DNA of 64,000 bases from Gemmatimonadota bacterium (GCA_020161135.1 JAIUOB010000001.1:62001-126000); one strand, 5' to 3'; shown: positions 8,274 through 16,395, counted from the first letter of the stretch. The notes: generated by a model from the letters alone, not told the origin. Translations and numbers: made by a program.

Positions 8274-9923
8274 CTACGCCCCGTCCGCCACGCGCTCGGC
8301 GATGCGCCGCACGAGCCCTTCGAGCTCCTCACGCTTCTTGCGCGCGGAGCTACCGAACCAGACGCGGGCCAGGCTGTAGGCGGCGGCAGCGACCGGCAGG
8401 AGCCCGGCCAGTACGAGCCACCCGTTGCGCGTGCCCTGGCTGAGTAGCGCCCCGACGATCGCGCCGACGCCCACGCCGCCGCCCAGCCCCACGCCGCCGA
8501 ACAGACCGCCGGCGAGTTGGCCCAGGTCCTCGAAGGCGCGCACCTGCGTGCGCCCGTTGCGCGACGCCACCGTGATCTGGAGGTAGCGGGGAATGCCGCC
8601 CTGTCCGCTCCCAGCCACCACGGTGTTGATGGTGAGCGTGCGGCCCACGGCGCTCACCGTGACCATCTGCCCGAGGGTCGAGCGCACCATGTCGGCGATG
8701 TCCTCGAACACCTCGGGGGTCACTTCGCGCTCGACCACCGACTCGAACTCGAGCTTTGTCGGGGAGCCCAGAATCGGGTTGACCTTGGCGAGCGACACCC
8801 CCGGCCGCACCTCGACCGCCAACTGCACCGCGCGCTCGTGCAACGCGCGATCGACGTACCTCGCCGGAATGCCCGCACTGGCCGCCGCTTCTCGCACGTC
8901 ACTCGCGGCATACCCCTGCGTCAGCAACTCGGCAGGCGGCGCGAAGCGCGGGGGCGGCACCTGCACGCCGGTGTTCGCCTGCAACTCGGCGGCGCGCGCC
9001 CACACCGCCCCGGCGTCATCGGCGCTGAGCCGGGGTGACACTGGCACCGTGACCGGTGCATGCTGGGCGATGTGCGCCGGCGTGGCACTCACGAAGTTGA
9101 GCGCCGCCAGCAGGTCGCGCGCACTCGCGAGCCGGTCGTCGGCGCGCTTGGCGAGCAACTTGGCGACCAGGTCGTCGAGGTGCGACGACACCTCCGGCGC
9201 ATAGTCGCGCACGCGCGGCGGCGTGGCGTTCACGTGGGCGACCAGCACCGCCGAGGCCGTCGTGCGCTCGAACGGGAAACGCCCGGTGAGCGCCAGGAAC
9301 ATGAGCACGCCCATCGCGTACAGGTCGCTGCGTCCGTCGAGCGGCTCGCCGGCGACCTGTTCGGGGCTCATGTAGTGCACCGTGCCCAGCACCGTGCCCG
9401 TCGCGGTGAGCGGCTGCGCCTCGGTGACGCGCGCGATGCCGAAGTCGGTGACCAGCGCGCGGCCGTGCGCATCGAGCAGCACGTTCTCGGCCTTCACATC
9501 GCGGTGGACCACGCCCAGGCCGTGCGCGTAGTCGAGCGCGCTGGCGAGCTGTCGCACGATGGGCAGCAGGTCGGCCACGGCCATGCGCCCTTCTCGCGCG
9601 AGGCGCTCGGCCAGCGACTCGCCCTCGATGAGCGCCATGACGAAGTACACCGCCCCATCGCGCTCGGCGGCGCTGTGGATGTGCACGATGTTCGGGTGCG
9701 ACAGCGCACCGGCCGTGCGCGCCTCACGCAGGAAGCGCTGCCGCACGGCCGCGTCGGCGGCGAGGTGCGGCGGCAGCGTCTTGATGGCCACCGCGCGCTC
9801 GAGGCGCTCGTCGATGGCGTGATACACCACGCCCATGCCGCCACGTCCGATCTCACGGACGAGGCGGAACTCCCCGGCCACCGCCCGCAGCAGCAACGCA
9901 GTGGTCGGGTCGTCCGGCTGCAT
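8274..9923 (-). CDS. membrane-anchored serine/threonine protein kinase
   Basis: The product has 549 residues. The start at 9923 shares its first base with the stop of the upstream gene (TAATG). The kinase domain covers about residues 17-275. It has the glycine loop G-R-G-G-M-G, lysine in V-A-I-K, catalytic H-R-D-V-K-A-E-N, D-F-G and the activation-segment end S-P-E-Q. All catalytic residues are present, so it should be active (PknB/Hanks type). A helical linker follows, then a beta-rich region I do not recognise (about 380-470), a glycine-rich membrane stretch and a second helix before a charged tail. The tail is likely a membrane sensor or anchor. It is the last gene of a leftward run with bacilliredoxin and Cpn10-like genes. 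Confidence 0.88.
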   Translation of the reverse strand: MQPDDPTTALLLRAVAGEFRLVREIGRGGMGVVYHAIDERLERAVAIKTLPPHLAADAAVRQRFLREARTAGALSHPNIVHIHSAAERDGAVYFVMALIEGESLAERLAREGRMAVADLLPIVRQLASALDYAHGLGVVHRDVKAENVLLDAHGRALVTDFGIARVTEAQPLTATGTVLGTVHYMSPEQVAGEPLDGRSDLYAMGVLMFLALTGRFPFERTTASAVLVAHVNATPPRVRDYAPEVSSHLDDLVAKLLAKRADDRLASARDLLAALNFVSATPAHIAQHAPVTVPVSPRLSADDAGAVWARAAELQANTGVQVPPPRFAPPAELLTQGYAASDVREAAASAGIPARYVDRALHERAVQLAVEVRPGVSLAKVNPILGSPTKLEFESVVEREVTPEVFEDIADMVRSTLGQMVTVSAVGRTLTINTVVAGSGQGGIPRYLQITVASRNGRTQVRAFEDLGQLAGGLFGGVGLGGGVGVGAIVGALLSQGTRNGWLVLAGLLPVAAAAYSLARVWFGSSARKKREELEGLVRRIAERVADGA

Positions 9924-10357
9924 TACGGCGTGCAGTGCGTGTCGAAGGCGCGCATCAGGTCGGCGGCGATCGCATCGGCGTTGCGCCCCTCGATGTCGCG
10001 GCGCTGCAGCATGAACACCAGCGCGCCGTCCTTGAGCAGCGCGATGCTCGGCGAGCTGGGCGGATAGCCCGTGAAGTAGGCGCGGGCACGCTCGGTGGCC
10101 TCGCGGTCCTGCCCCGCGAACACCGTGACGCTGCGATCGGGCGTGACCGCGTGCGCGAGCGCCGTGGCCACCGCCGGGCGCGCAAACCGCGCCGCGCAGC
10201 CGCACACGGAATTGACCACGACCATCGTGGTGCCCGTCGCCTGCTCGAGCGCCGCGTCCACCTCGGCGGCGGTGCGCAGCTCCTCGACGCCCAGGCGCGT
10301 CAGCTCCTGACGCATGGGAATGAGGACCGGCTCGGGATACATCATCGGCAGCGACAT
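9923..10357 (-). CDS. bacilliredoxin, BrxA/BrxB (YphP/YqiW) family
   Basis: The product has 144 residues, the usual length for this family. The C-G-C active-site motif sits at about residues 52-54 in S-V-C-G-C-A-A, preceded by a predicted thioredoxin-like strand. Bacilliredoxins remove bacillithiol from oxidised proteins, or act as disulfide isomerases, in the cytoplasm. The preferred ATG at 10357 lies 10 bp after the Cpn10-like stop, and the stop overlaps the kinase start by one base. Three genes of redox repair, folding and signalling therefore look co-transcribed. Whether this organism makes bacillithiol cannot be told here. Confidence 0.87.
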   Translation of the reverse strand: MSLPMMYPEPVLIPMRQELTRLGVEELRTAAEVDAALEQATGTTMVVVNSVCGCAARFARPAVATALAHAVTPDRSVTVFAGQDREATERARAYFTGYPPSSPSIALLKDGALVFMLQRRDIEGRNADAIAADLMRAFDTHCTP

Positions 10358-10367
10358 CGAGGGTGCC

Positions 10368-10748
10368 TCAGTAGTCCGGAATGTCCTCGCGCGGCTCACG
10401 CACGAGGGCGAGGATGGCCGCCTGCGGCACCACGAGGAACTGCTCGTTCTCGAAGGTGATCTCGACGGCGGCCTTGCGGAAGAACAGGGCGTAGTCGCCC
10501 ACCTGCGCCTGCATGGGCACATAGCGCGCCTCGCGGCTCACGCCGCCGATGCGCCACGGTTCGTCGCCCTGGTCGGCGAGGTCGGGGAGCGCGAGTCCGG
10601 GGCCGGTGGAGACGATCTCGCCCCCCTGCACCGCCTGGTTGTCGACGGCGGTGGGCGGCAGGTACAACCCGACCTTCGAGCGCTGCTCACCGTCCTCGAT
10701 CTTCACGAGGACGCGGTCGCCCACCACGAGGAGTCGTTTCTTGCTCAT
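10368..10748 (-). CDS. Cpn10/GroES-like co-chaperonin family protein
   Basis: The product has 126 residues. It opens with a basic start, then V-V-G-D-R-V-L-V-K-I-E, the characteristic first strand of Cpn10, and ends with an E-x-E-Q-F-L-V-V-P-Q-A-A-I-L-A segment like the Cpn10 closing strands. It is about 30 residues longer than GroES because of an insert around residues 55-75. No groEL is adjacent; the neighbour downstream is a bacilliredoxin. It is probably not the main GroES but a divergent paralog. Partner is unknown. Confidence 0.75.
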   Translation of the reverse strand: MSKKRLLVVGDRVLVKIEDGEQRSKVGLYLPPTAVDNQAVQGGEIVSTGPGLALPDLADQGDEPWRIGGVSREARYVPMQAQVGDYALFFRKAAVEITFENEQFLVVPQAAILALVREPREDIPDY

Positions 10749-10782
10749 GCGCGAAATCTAGACGCACCCGGAAGTGTGCTTC

Positions 10783-12252
10783 TCAGGGGCGCGGCGAGGC
10801 CGGACGCACGAGATGGAAGGTCGTCTGGCGGCCGTACGCCCACCGCACCTTGCCCGCGGCGTCGATGATCACGTCCTCCTCCTGCGCCGATCGGACCTGC
10901 TGGTTGTTCCACTCCGGCACCGGCGTGGTGGCCTGCAGCTCGATGGAGTACCACATGCCGGGGATGATGCGGTGGTCGCCGCGTCCCGGCACCCCGTCCT
11001 GATAGTCCCAGAGCCCGATGAGCGCGCCCGCGCCGTGCCCGTGCAGCCCGATGGGGTGGGAGTACAGCGTGCCGTCGATCTTCTCGTTGCGCATGCGCGT
11101 GAGCACCGCCGCCAGCACCTCGTTGCCGGTGCGTCCGGGGCGCAGCTCCTCGACGGTCAGATCCTGCAGGCGATTCGAGTTGGCCAGCGCCTTGCGGAGC
11201 CCGGCCGGCACCTCGGTCTCGCCGGGCTTGAGCACATAGCCCATGTGCTGCGTGTCGGTGTTGAGGCCCATGGCCGTCACACCGAAGTCGCAGTGCAACA
11301 CATCACCCGGCAGGATGGTCGGGTTGACGCCGACCAGCTCGGGCGAGCCGAACTGCCGCTGGATCTCGACGCTGGGCTGGAACCAGGTGCCGAGGCCGAG
11401 GTCATTGAGACGCTGGCGCATCCACCACACGACGTCGTCGGCCTTGGTGACCCCCGGCGTGATGACCTTGTTCGAGAACGCCTCGGCGATGATCTCCCAC
11501 GCGACGCGGTTGAGGTCGCGGAACGCAGCCTCCTCCTCGGGCTGGCGCGCGGCGATGAGGTCGACGGCGAGCGCCTCGGCGTTCACCACCTTCGCGCTCC
11601 ACGCGGGGCCCAGCGCCTGCAGCATGCCCTCCTTCTCACCGCTCGAGAGGCCGTCGGCAAAGGCGAAGGTGCGCGACGTGTTGAGCGCGATGCGCTTCGG
11701 GTTGCGCTCCTCGATGACCTGCTTGAGCACACTCCACTGCTCGTCACCCCACAATTCGGCCTGCCGCTCGTTGCCACGGCTGCCCGCCGCGGGCGCCGGG
11801 ACCGGCTTCATGCTGCGCACGGCCTTGTACACGTTGCCCTGCGACGTGCCGCCCAGCGCGATGCGCTCGATGCCGGCCGCGCCGCCCTTGTCGAAGAAGA
11901 CGTAGATGGTGCGACGACGCGCGGCGAAGGTGGTGGGCGACGTGATCGCCCTGAAGAGCGGGTCCTCGTTGTACTCGCGCATGGGGACGACCCACATGTC
12001 GACCCCTTCGCGCCGCATGAGTGCCGGCAGCGTGCGCTCCATGCGCAGCTCGAACCAGCGCTGCACACGCGCGGCCTGCTCACGCAGCGTGCCGAAGGGC
12101 CGGAGTGTGTCGGCCGCGGGCGAGCCGGAGACGCGCGCGCCGGGCGTGACGGGCGTGACAACCGGCTGGGCGTATGCGGGGCGAGCGGTGGTGCTCGCCA
12201 CGAGCGTCGTCGCAAGGACGAGCGCGGGCAGGGGACGGAGGCGGGGGCGCAT
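10783..12252 (-). CDS. exported M24-family metallopeptidase (Xaa-Pro aminopeptidase-like)
   Basis: The product has 489 residues. A Sec signal peptide ends near residue 29 (A-Y-A-Q). The C-terminal half is a pita-bread fold with all five metal ligands recognisable: D in H-C-D-F-G, D in N-T-D-T-Q, H in S-H-P-I-G-L-H-G-H, E in S-I-E-L-Q and E in Q-E-E-D-V-I. The enzyme should cleave an N-terminal residue from peptides in the periplasm. A clear paralog lies at 58468-59892. It sits 9 bp after a small membrane-protein gene in the leftward run that begins with lepB. Confidence 0.85.
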   Translation of the reverse strand: MRPRLRPLPALVLATTLVASTTARPAYAQPVVTPVTPGARVSGSPAADTLRPFGTLREQAARVQRWFELRMERTLPALMRREGVDMWVVPMREYNEDPLFRAITSPTTFAARRRTIYVFFDKGGAAGIERIALGGTSQGNVYKAVRSMKPVPAPAAGSRGNERQAELWGDEQWSVLKQVIEERNPKRIALNTSRTFAFADGLSSGEKEGMLQALGPAWSAKVVNAEALAVDLIAARQPEEEAAFRDLNRVAWEIIAEAFSNKVITPGVTKADDVVWWMRQRLNDLGLGTWFQPSVEIQRQFGSPELVGVNPTILPGDVLHCDFGVTAMGLNTDTQHMGYVLKPGETEVPAGLRKALANSNRLQDLTVEELRPGRTGNEVLAAVLTRMRNEKIDGTLYSHPIGLHGHGAGALIGLWDYQDGVPGRGDHRIIPGMWYSIELQATTPVPEWNNQQVRSAQEEDVIIDAAGKVRWAYGRQTTFHLVRPASPRP

Positions 12253-12261
12253 GCCCCCAAG

Positions 12262-12765
12262 CTACCGCAGCTGCCGATGCAGCGCCTCCGAGGCGCGTCG
12301 GTCGAGGGTGCGGCGCACCACCTGCACCACCGCGGCCAGCAGCAACGCGAACACCGCCACGAGCAGCGTGCGCTGCCACAGCGTCTGCCACGCCATGGGC
12401 CACCAGTCGGGCCATACGGCGGGGCGCGATCCCACCCGCTCGCGCCCGAGGGCGATGAGCAGCGTGCTCGTGCCCATCTCCGCGGCGATCTCGATGACGA
12501 GGAACGCCAGCGCCCGCAGCGGCCACCGCCGCACGGGAAAGTGGCCGAGATGCCAGGTGAGCATGCCGCACAGGAACAGCACGCCCACCAGGACGCCGCT
12601 CAGCGTCAGCCACCATTGCCCCGGGACGAAGACGACCGCGCGCCACAGCCGCAGGGCGACCCCGGTGATGCCGGCCGGCTCCACGGTGCGGATCGCGAAG
12701 GCGCGCAGCGGATGCAACCGCTCCTCGCCCCAGTGGATCACATCGCGCGGGAAGAACCGGCTCAT
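12262..12765 (-). CDS. small integral membrane protein of unknown function
   Basis: The product has 167 residues with an amphipathic N terminus and about three hydrophobic helices (near residues 52-72, 82-102 and 132-152), then a basic tail. I recognise no family. It is embedded in an operon, 6 bp after the esterase and 9 bp before the M24 peptidase, which supports it being a real gene. A role linked to the secreted hydrolases on either side is only a guess. Confidence 0.65.
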   Translation of the reverse strand: MSRFFPRDVIHWGEERLHPLRAFAIRTVEPAGITGVALRLWRAVVFVPGQWWLTLSGVLVGVLFLCGMLTWHLGHFPVRRWPLRALAFLVIEIAAEMGTSTLLIALGRERVGSRPAVWPDWWPMAWQTLWQRTLLVAVFALLLAAVVQVVRRTLDRRASEALHRQLR

Positions 12766-12771
12766 GGCGCG

Positions 12772-13863
12772 CTACTTCCCGACGATGGCCAGCAGGAACC
12801 CGAGGCTGTCTTCGGCGTGCGTGCGCCAGTAGGTCCAGGTGTGCCCGCCGGCGAACTCGCCGTAGCGGCGCGGCACGCCGAGGGCGGCCAGCGTGGCATT
12901 GAAGTCGCGGTTGTGGGCCAGCCACGGGTCATCGGCGCCCACGTCGAAGTAGATGGCGGGCCACTGTGCCGTGCCGGCGCTCACGCGGGCGGCGAGGCGC
13001 TGCGCGATGACGACGGGATCGCGAGCCTTCCAGGCGATGGTGTCGGTCCAGAAGGCGAGCCGCTGCGACTTCCAGAGGCCGCGGGCGGCGCGCTGCAGGT
13101 CGGCGGCGGTGGTCGCGTAGCGATTGGGTGCACCAGGCGCCGCGTCGGGGAGCAGGCGCGTGGAGAGCACCCCGCTGTGGCTGGCCACCGCGGCGAACAC
13201 CTCTGGGTGGCGGAAGGCGAGGGTGAACGCGCCATAGCCGCCCATGCTGAGGCCGGCGATGGCACGGTGGGCGCGGTCGGCGCGGGTGCGGTAGTGCCCG
13301 TCGAGATACGCCACCACATCGCGCACGATGTAGTCGTCGTAGCGCGGCCAGGGGACGCAGAAGGTGGCGGCGGGCTCACGGCGCGTGGTGTCGGCCTGGC
13401 AGGCCGGCACGTCGGGGAGCTGTCCGAAGGTGGTGTACCAGCTGTCGTCACCGTCCGGCATGGCGATGATCGCTTCCGGCGCACCGGCCGCGACCAGCGA
13501 ATCCATCATGCGGTCGAGCTGGCCGTTGTCGACCCAGTTGCGTTCGTTGCCGCCGAGTCCGTGCAGGTAGAGCAACACGGGATAGCGGCGCGTGCCGCTC
13601 CCGTAGGAGGGCGGCAGGTAGATGCGCAGCGCCTTGTGGGCGCCGATCGCGTTGGCCCACATGGTGTCGGTGCGCACCGTGCCGCGCGACACGGCGGCGG
13701 GGGCGTCCTGCGCGGCCGCGACAGGGGCGAACACCGCAACGCCGAGTCCGGCCATGCCGAGACCCGCGACGCTGAGGCTGGCCGCGCTGAGGCTGGCCGC
13801 GCTGAGGCTGGCCGCGCTGAGCGCGACCGCGAGGCCACGTCGCCGCCATGCGCGCCTCGTCAC
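12772..13863 (-). CDS. exported esterase (esterase D/tributyrin esterase family)
   Basis: The product has 363 residues from the preferred GTG at 13863. That GTG overlaps the lepB stop as GTGA, a typical coupling signal; an in-frame ATG at 13890 would overlap lepB further. The signal peptide is unusual: after R-R-A-W-R-R-R-G it holds A-A-S-L-S pentapeptide repeats encoded by a 15-bp tandem repeat. The alpha/beta-hydrolase core shows the oxyanion segment L-Y-L-H-G-L-G-G, nucleophile Ser206 in G-L-S-M-G-G, acid Asp in G-A-D-D-P-W and His in G-G-H-T-W. It probably hydrolyses short acyl esters outside the cytoplasm. Confidence 0.85.
   Translation of the reverse strand: MTRRAWRRRGLAVALSAASLSAASLSAASLSVAGLGMAGLGVAVFAPVAAAQDAPAAVSRGTVRTDTMWANAIGAHKALRIYLPPSYGSGTRRYPVLLYLHGLGGNERNWVDNGQLDRMMDSLVAAGAPEAIIAMPDGDDSWYTTFGQLPDVPACQADTTRREPAATFCVPWPRYDDYIVRDVVAYLDGHYRTRADRAHRAIAGLSMGGYGAFTLAFRHPEVFAAVASHSGVLSTRLLPDAAPGAPNRYATTAADLQRAARGLWKSQRLAFWTDTIAWKARDPVVIAQRLAARVSAGTAQWPAIYFDVGADDPWLAHNRDFNATLAALGVPRRYGEFAGGHTWTYWRTHAEDSLGFLLAIVGK
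13771..13830. repeat. 15-bp tandem repeat inside a signal-peptide coding region
   Basis: Three identical copies of GCTGAGGCTGGCCGC (13771-13785, 13786-13800, 13801-13815) are followed by a degraded fourth copy (13816-13830). The unit length keeps the reading frame, so copy-number change would lengthen or shorten the hydrophobic core of the esterase signal peptide by five residues per unit. Confidence 0.9.
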
Positions 13864-14645
13864 CGGATGATCGTCCCGATGCGGCCCCACCGGATGTCCG
13901 TCAGGAACGGGAGCGGGCGATCGCTGTCGTCCTGGTTGAACGAGTAGTACACGAACACCGGGCGACCGCGCACGTTCTCGCGCGGCACCATGCCCCAGTA
14001 GCGGCCGTCCTTCGAGTCGTAGCGGTTGTCGCCCAGCATGAAGAGGTGCCCGGGGGGCACGACCAGCGGGCCCCAGTCGTCGAGCGTGGGCGAGGCGGGC
14101 GGCTCGCCGAAGCGGGAGCCGCGCAGCTCGAACTCATGCTGCCACTGGAAGAGCGGGTGCGAGAAGCCGCCGTCGCCGGTGGGATTCTGCGCCGCCGCGA
14201 AGCCCTGGCGCTGCGGCATGCCGTTGAGCTGGAAGACACCGCCGCGCATGGCCACGGTGTCGCCGGCCACGGCCACGCAGCGCTTCACCAGCGTGGGGTT
14301 GGGATCGTCCGGCTGGTCGACCTGCGTGGGCGACATGAACACGACCACGTCGCCGCGCGCCGGCTCGGCGTAGCCGGGGAGGTTGATGTCGGTGAAGGGG
14401 ACGTGCGGGCCGTAGGCGAGCTTGTTCACGAACAGCCAGTCGCCGATGAGCAGCGTGGGGATCATGCTCCCCGACGGGATCCGGTACGCCTCGATGAGGA
14501 ACGTGCGGATGGCGAGGAAGATGGCGACCGTGACGAGGATCGCCTTGAGATTTTCCCAGGCCGCGGATTTCGAGGAGCCGGCGCCCTTGCCGGAGCGGAG
14601 CGCGGCGACGCTGGAGCGATCGGAGGAGGACTTCTTCGCGGCCAC
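13860..14645 (-). CDS. lepB: signal peptidase I
   Basis: The product has 261 residues starting at GTG (14645). A single membrane helix (about residues 33-50) is followed by the box S58-G-S60-M with catalytic Ser60, and the general base Lys121 in V-K-R-C-V-A-V-A-G-D. The closing box G-D-N-R-Y-D-S-K-D-G-R is present. A loop of about 60 residues after the Lys box lengthens it slightly over minimal forms. It cleaves Sec and Tat signal peptides at the outer face of the inner membrane. It heads a leftward run of genes, several encoding its own likely substrates (esterase, M24 peptidase), and its stop overlaps the esterase start. Confidence 0.95.
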   Translation of the reverse strand: MAAKKSSSDRSSVAALRSGKGAGSSKSAAWENLKAILVTVAIFLAIRTFLIEAYRIPSGSMIPTLLIGDWLFVNKLAYGPHVPFTDINLPGYAEPARGDVVVFMSPTQVDQPDDPNPTLVKRCVAVAGDTVAMRGGVFQLNGMPQRQGFAAAQNPTGDGGFSHPLFQWQHEFELRGSRFGEPPASPTLDDWGPLVVPPGHLFMLGDNRYDSKDGRYWGMVPRENVRGRPVFVYYSFNQDDSDRPLPFLTDIRWGRIGTIIR

Positions 14646-14719
14646 AGGGAGCGAGACAGAGGGCAGAGCGGCGCCGGCATGGGCGAGGCATGCTGCCCCG
14701 CGGGGTGCCGGATGTGAAG

Positions 14720-14752
14720 GAAGGGGCGCGTCCCGGCGGGACGCGCCCCTTC
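14720..14752 (-). terminator. intrinsic terminator of the SWIB gene
   Basis: GGGGCGCGTCCC (14723-14734) and GGGACGCGCCCC (14738-14749) pair perfectly around a 3-nt loop. Three further pairs extend the stem to 15 bp. Read on the minus strand, it follows the SWIB stop by about 26 bp and is followed by TTCCTTC. This separates the SWIB transcript from the lepB run. Confidence 0.8.
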
Positions 14753-14778
14753 AAACATACGCGGTTGTCCGCGGGGAG

Positions 14779-15192
14779 TTACTTGAGGTGCTTCGAGACC
14801 AGCTTGGTCATCTCGAACATGCTGACCGAGCTCTTGCCGCCGAACACCTTCTTGAGCTTGTCGTCGGCGTTGATCTGGCGCTTGTTCTTCTGGTCCTGGA
14901 GGCTGTTCTTCTTGATGTAGGCCCAGAGCTTCTTCACGACTTCCGTGCGCGGGAGCCCCTTCTCGCCGACGATCGCCGCGAGGTCAGCGCTCGGCGTCAG
15001 CGCCTTCATGAAGGCCGGGTTCGGGGTGCGCTTGGCGGCCTTCTTCGCCGGCTTCTTGGCGGCGGGGGCCTTCTTGGCAGCCTTCTTCGGGGCCGCCTTC
15101 TTCGCAGCCTTCTTCGGGGCAGCCTTCTTCGCCGCCTTCTTCGGGGCGGCCTTCTTCGCAGCCTTCTTCGCGGACTTCTTCGCAGCGGCCAT
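14779..15192 (-). CDS. SWIB/MDM2-domain protein with histone H1-like lysine/alanine tail
   Basis: The product has 137 residues from the ATG at 15192. Residues 1-57 are almost only K, A and P, built from repeats of A-A-P-K-K-A-A-K-K (encoded by 27-bp repeats within 15081-15170), like the C-terminal tail of histone H1. Residues 62-137 form a SWIB domain (F-M-K-A-L-T-P-S..L-A-A-I-V-G..R-T-E-V-V-K-K-L-W-A-Y-I-K-K-N-x-L-Q-D). SWIB fusions are known in chlamydiae and some environmental bacteria and are thought to bind DNA or condense the nucleoid. It is transcribed alone, with its own terminator. Confidence 0.88.
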   Translation of the reverse strand: MAAAKKSAKKAAKKAAPKKAAKKAAPKKAAKKAAPKKAAKKAPAAKKPAKKAAKRTPNPAFMKALTPSADLAAIVGEKGLPRTEVVKKLWAYIKKNSLQDQKNKRQINADDKLKKVFGGKSSVSMFEMTKLVSKHLK

Positions 15193-15330
15193 GTCGTCTC
15201 CTTGGCGTGGTGACCGGGTGGGTCGCGTCGTGCTCTCCTGAGCAATCGACCAATCGCACGAGGCTCGGATCACCTCGCGGACGGCCACAAACTACAATCG
15301 CGGTGACGACGCGCAATAGGCGACGCCCCG

Positions 15331-15416
15331 ATTTTCCCTCGGAACGACGCCCATTTTCCCTCTGCACGCGTGCTTTTCGCGTGCGACGCGCACTTTCGCG
15401 CGTGCGGCACGCGTGC
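15331..15416. promoter_or_regulatory. cluster of direct repeats and palindromes upstream of the SWIB gene
   Basis: ATTTTCCCTC occurs at 15331-15340 and 15353-15362, 22 bp apart. The perfect palindrome GCACGCGTGC occurs at 15364-15373 and 15407-15416, with a smaller GTGCG/CGCAC dyad between. The cluster lies in the 259-bp gap between the SWIB start and the end of the endonuclease IV gene, so it may regulate SWIB or end the endonuclease transcript. Confidence 0.35.
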
Positions 15417-15451
15417 CCTACGCGCGCTCGGTGTGCCCTCAGCCGTCAGTC

Positions 15452-16345
15452 TCAGGCCGCCGCGAGCGAGGTGAGCAGGGCGATCGCGCGCACATCCCAC
15501 GGATCGGGGGTGTCATCGTCCTCGCCCACATCCTCACGCTCCTGCGGCGTCTCGAGGATGAGCGGCACCCCCTGCGCCCGTGCATCCTGCAGCAGCCACC
15601 CGAAGGCGGCGGCCCCGATCTTCCCCTCGCCGATGCACATGTGGCGATCGCGGTTCGAACCCTGCGCGCCCTCGCTGTCGTTGAGGTGGAAGAACGCCGG
15701 CGGCGCGCCGATGGCCTGCTCGAAGGCGTCCAGAACCGCCCGCTGTGCCTCGCGCGACTCGGCAATGGCATACCCGGACGCGAAGAGGTGGCAGGTGTCG
15801 AGACCGTAGCCGGCGCGTGCGCGCAGCACGGGCGGGAGCGCGCCGAGGATCGCCGCGATCTCCTCCGGTGTCCGTCCGATCGTGGTGCCCGCCCCCGCCG
15901 TGTTCTCGATGAGCAGGCGCGTGGTCCCGTCCGGAACCGCCTGCAACGCACGGCGCATCGCCTCGGCCACACGCGCGCACGCTGCGTCACGGTCGCCGTC
16001 GGTCGCCGCCCCCGGATGGAAGCAGACGCCCCCCACCCCGAGCGCCGTCGAGCGTTCGAGCTCCTTGGCGAGTCCCGCCGCCGCGCGCGCCCACTTCTCC
16101 TCGTCGGGCGTGGCACAGTTGAGCACGTAGCCCGCATGCACCACGACGTGCGCGGGGTCGATCTCCGCGGCCGCCAGCGCCTCGCGGAAGCGCGTCACGC
16201 GGTCGGGCTTCACCCCCACCTTGTCGTTGTAGTACTTGGGGATGGCCGTGAAGATCTGCAGCGCGCGCATGCCGCCGCGTCCGGCGCGTCGCGCCGCCAT
16301 GGGAATGCCGCCGGTGTCGAGGCAGTGGGCGCCGAGCAGGAGCAT
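15452..16345 (-). CDS. nfo: endonuclease IV (AP endonuclease)
   Basis: The product has 297 residues from the ATG at 16345, a normal length. The start M-L-L-L-G-A-H matches the family N terminus. Zinc ligands of the TIM barrel are all visible: H in V-V-H-A-G-Y, H in V-C-F-H-P-G, E in L-I-E-N-T-A-G, D and H in G-L-D-T-C-H-L-F-A-S-G, H in F-F-H-L-N-D, D and H in R-D-R-H-M-C-I-G-E-G, and E in L-I-L-E-T-P. It cuts DNA 5' of abasic sites in base-excision repair. The gene lies 50 bp downstream of a lipoprotein gene on the same strand. Confidence 0.93.
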   Translation of the reverse strand: MLLLGAHCLDTGGIPMAARRAGRGGMRALQIFTAIPKYYNDKVGVKPDRVTRFREALAAAEIDPAHVVVHAGYVLNCATPDEEKWARAAAGLAKELERSTALGVGGVCFHPGAATDGDRDAACARVAEAMRRALQAVPDGTTRLLIENTAGAGTTIGRTPEEIAAILGALPPVLRARAGYGLDTCHLFASGYAIAESREAQRAVLDAFEQAIGAPPAFFHLNDSEGAQGSNRDRHMCIGEGKIGAAAFGWLLQDARAQGVPLILETPQEREDVGEDDDTPDPWDVRAIALLTSLAAA

Positions 16346-16395
16346 GGGGACTGTCGCGTGAAGGGAGAGGGTGTGTACGGGGTGTGCGGCGTGGC

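Noticed and set aside
10774..13947. A 1057-codon open frame on the plus strand
   Set aside because: It is antisense to the M24, membrane-protein and esterase genes; its translation is rich in R, H and E with no domain, a known artefact of high G+C.
15006..15245. Short repeats suggesting a CRISPR-like array or a Phe/Ala repeat protein on the plus strand
   Set aside because: The repeats are the K/A/P codons of the SWIB tail read out of frame or in antisense; there are no spacers.
15193..15451. tRNA or small RNA gene in the 259-bp gap
   Set aside because: I could not fold a cloverleaf or find a T-loop signature; only repeats and palindromes are visible.
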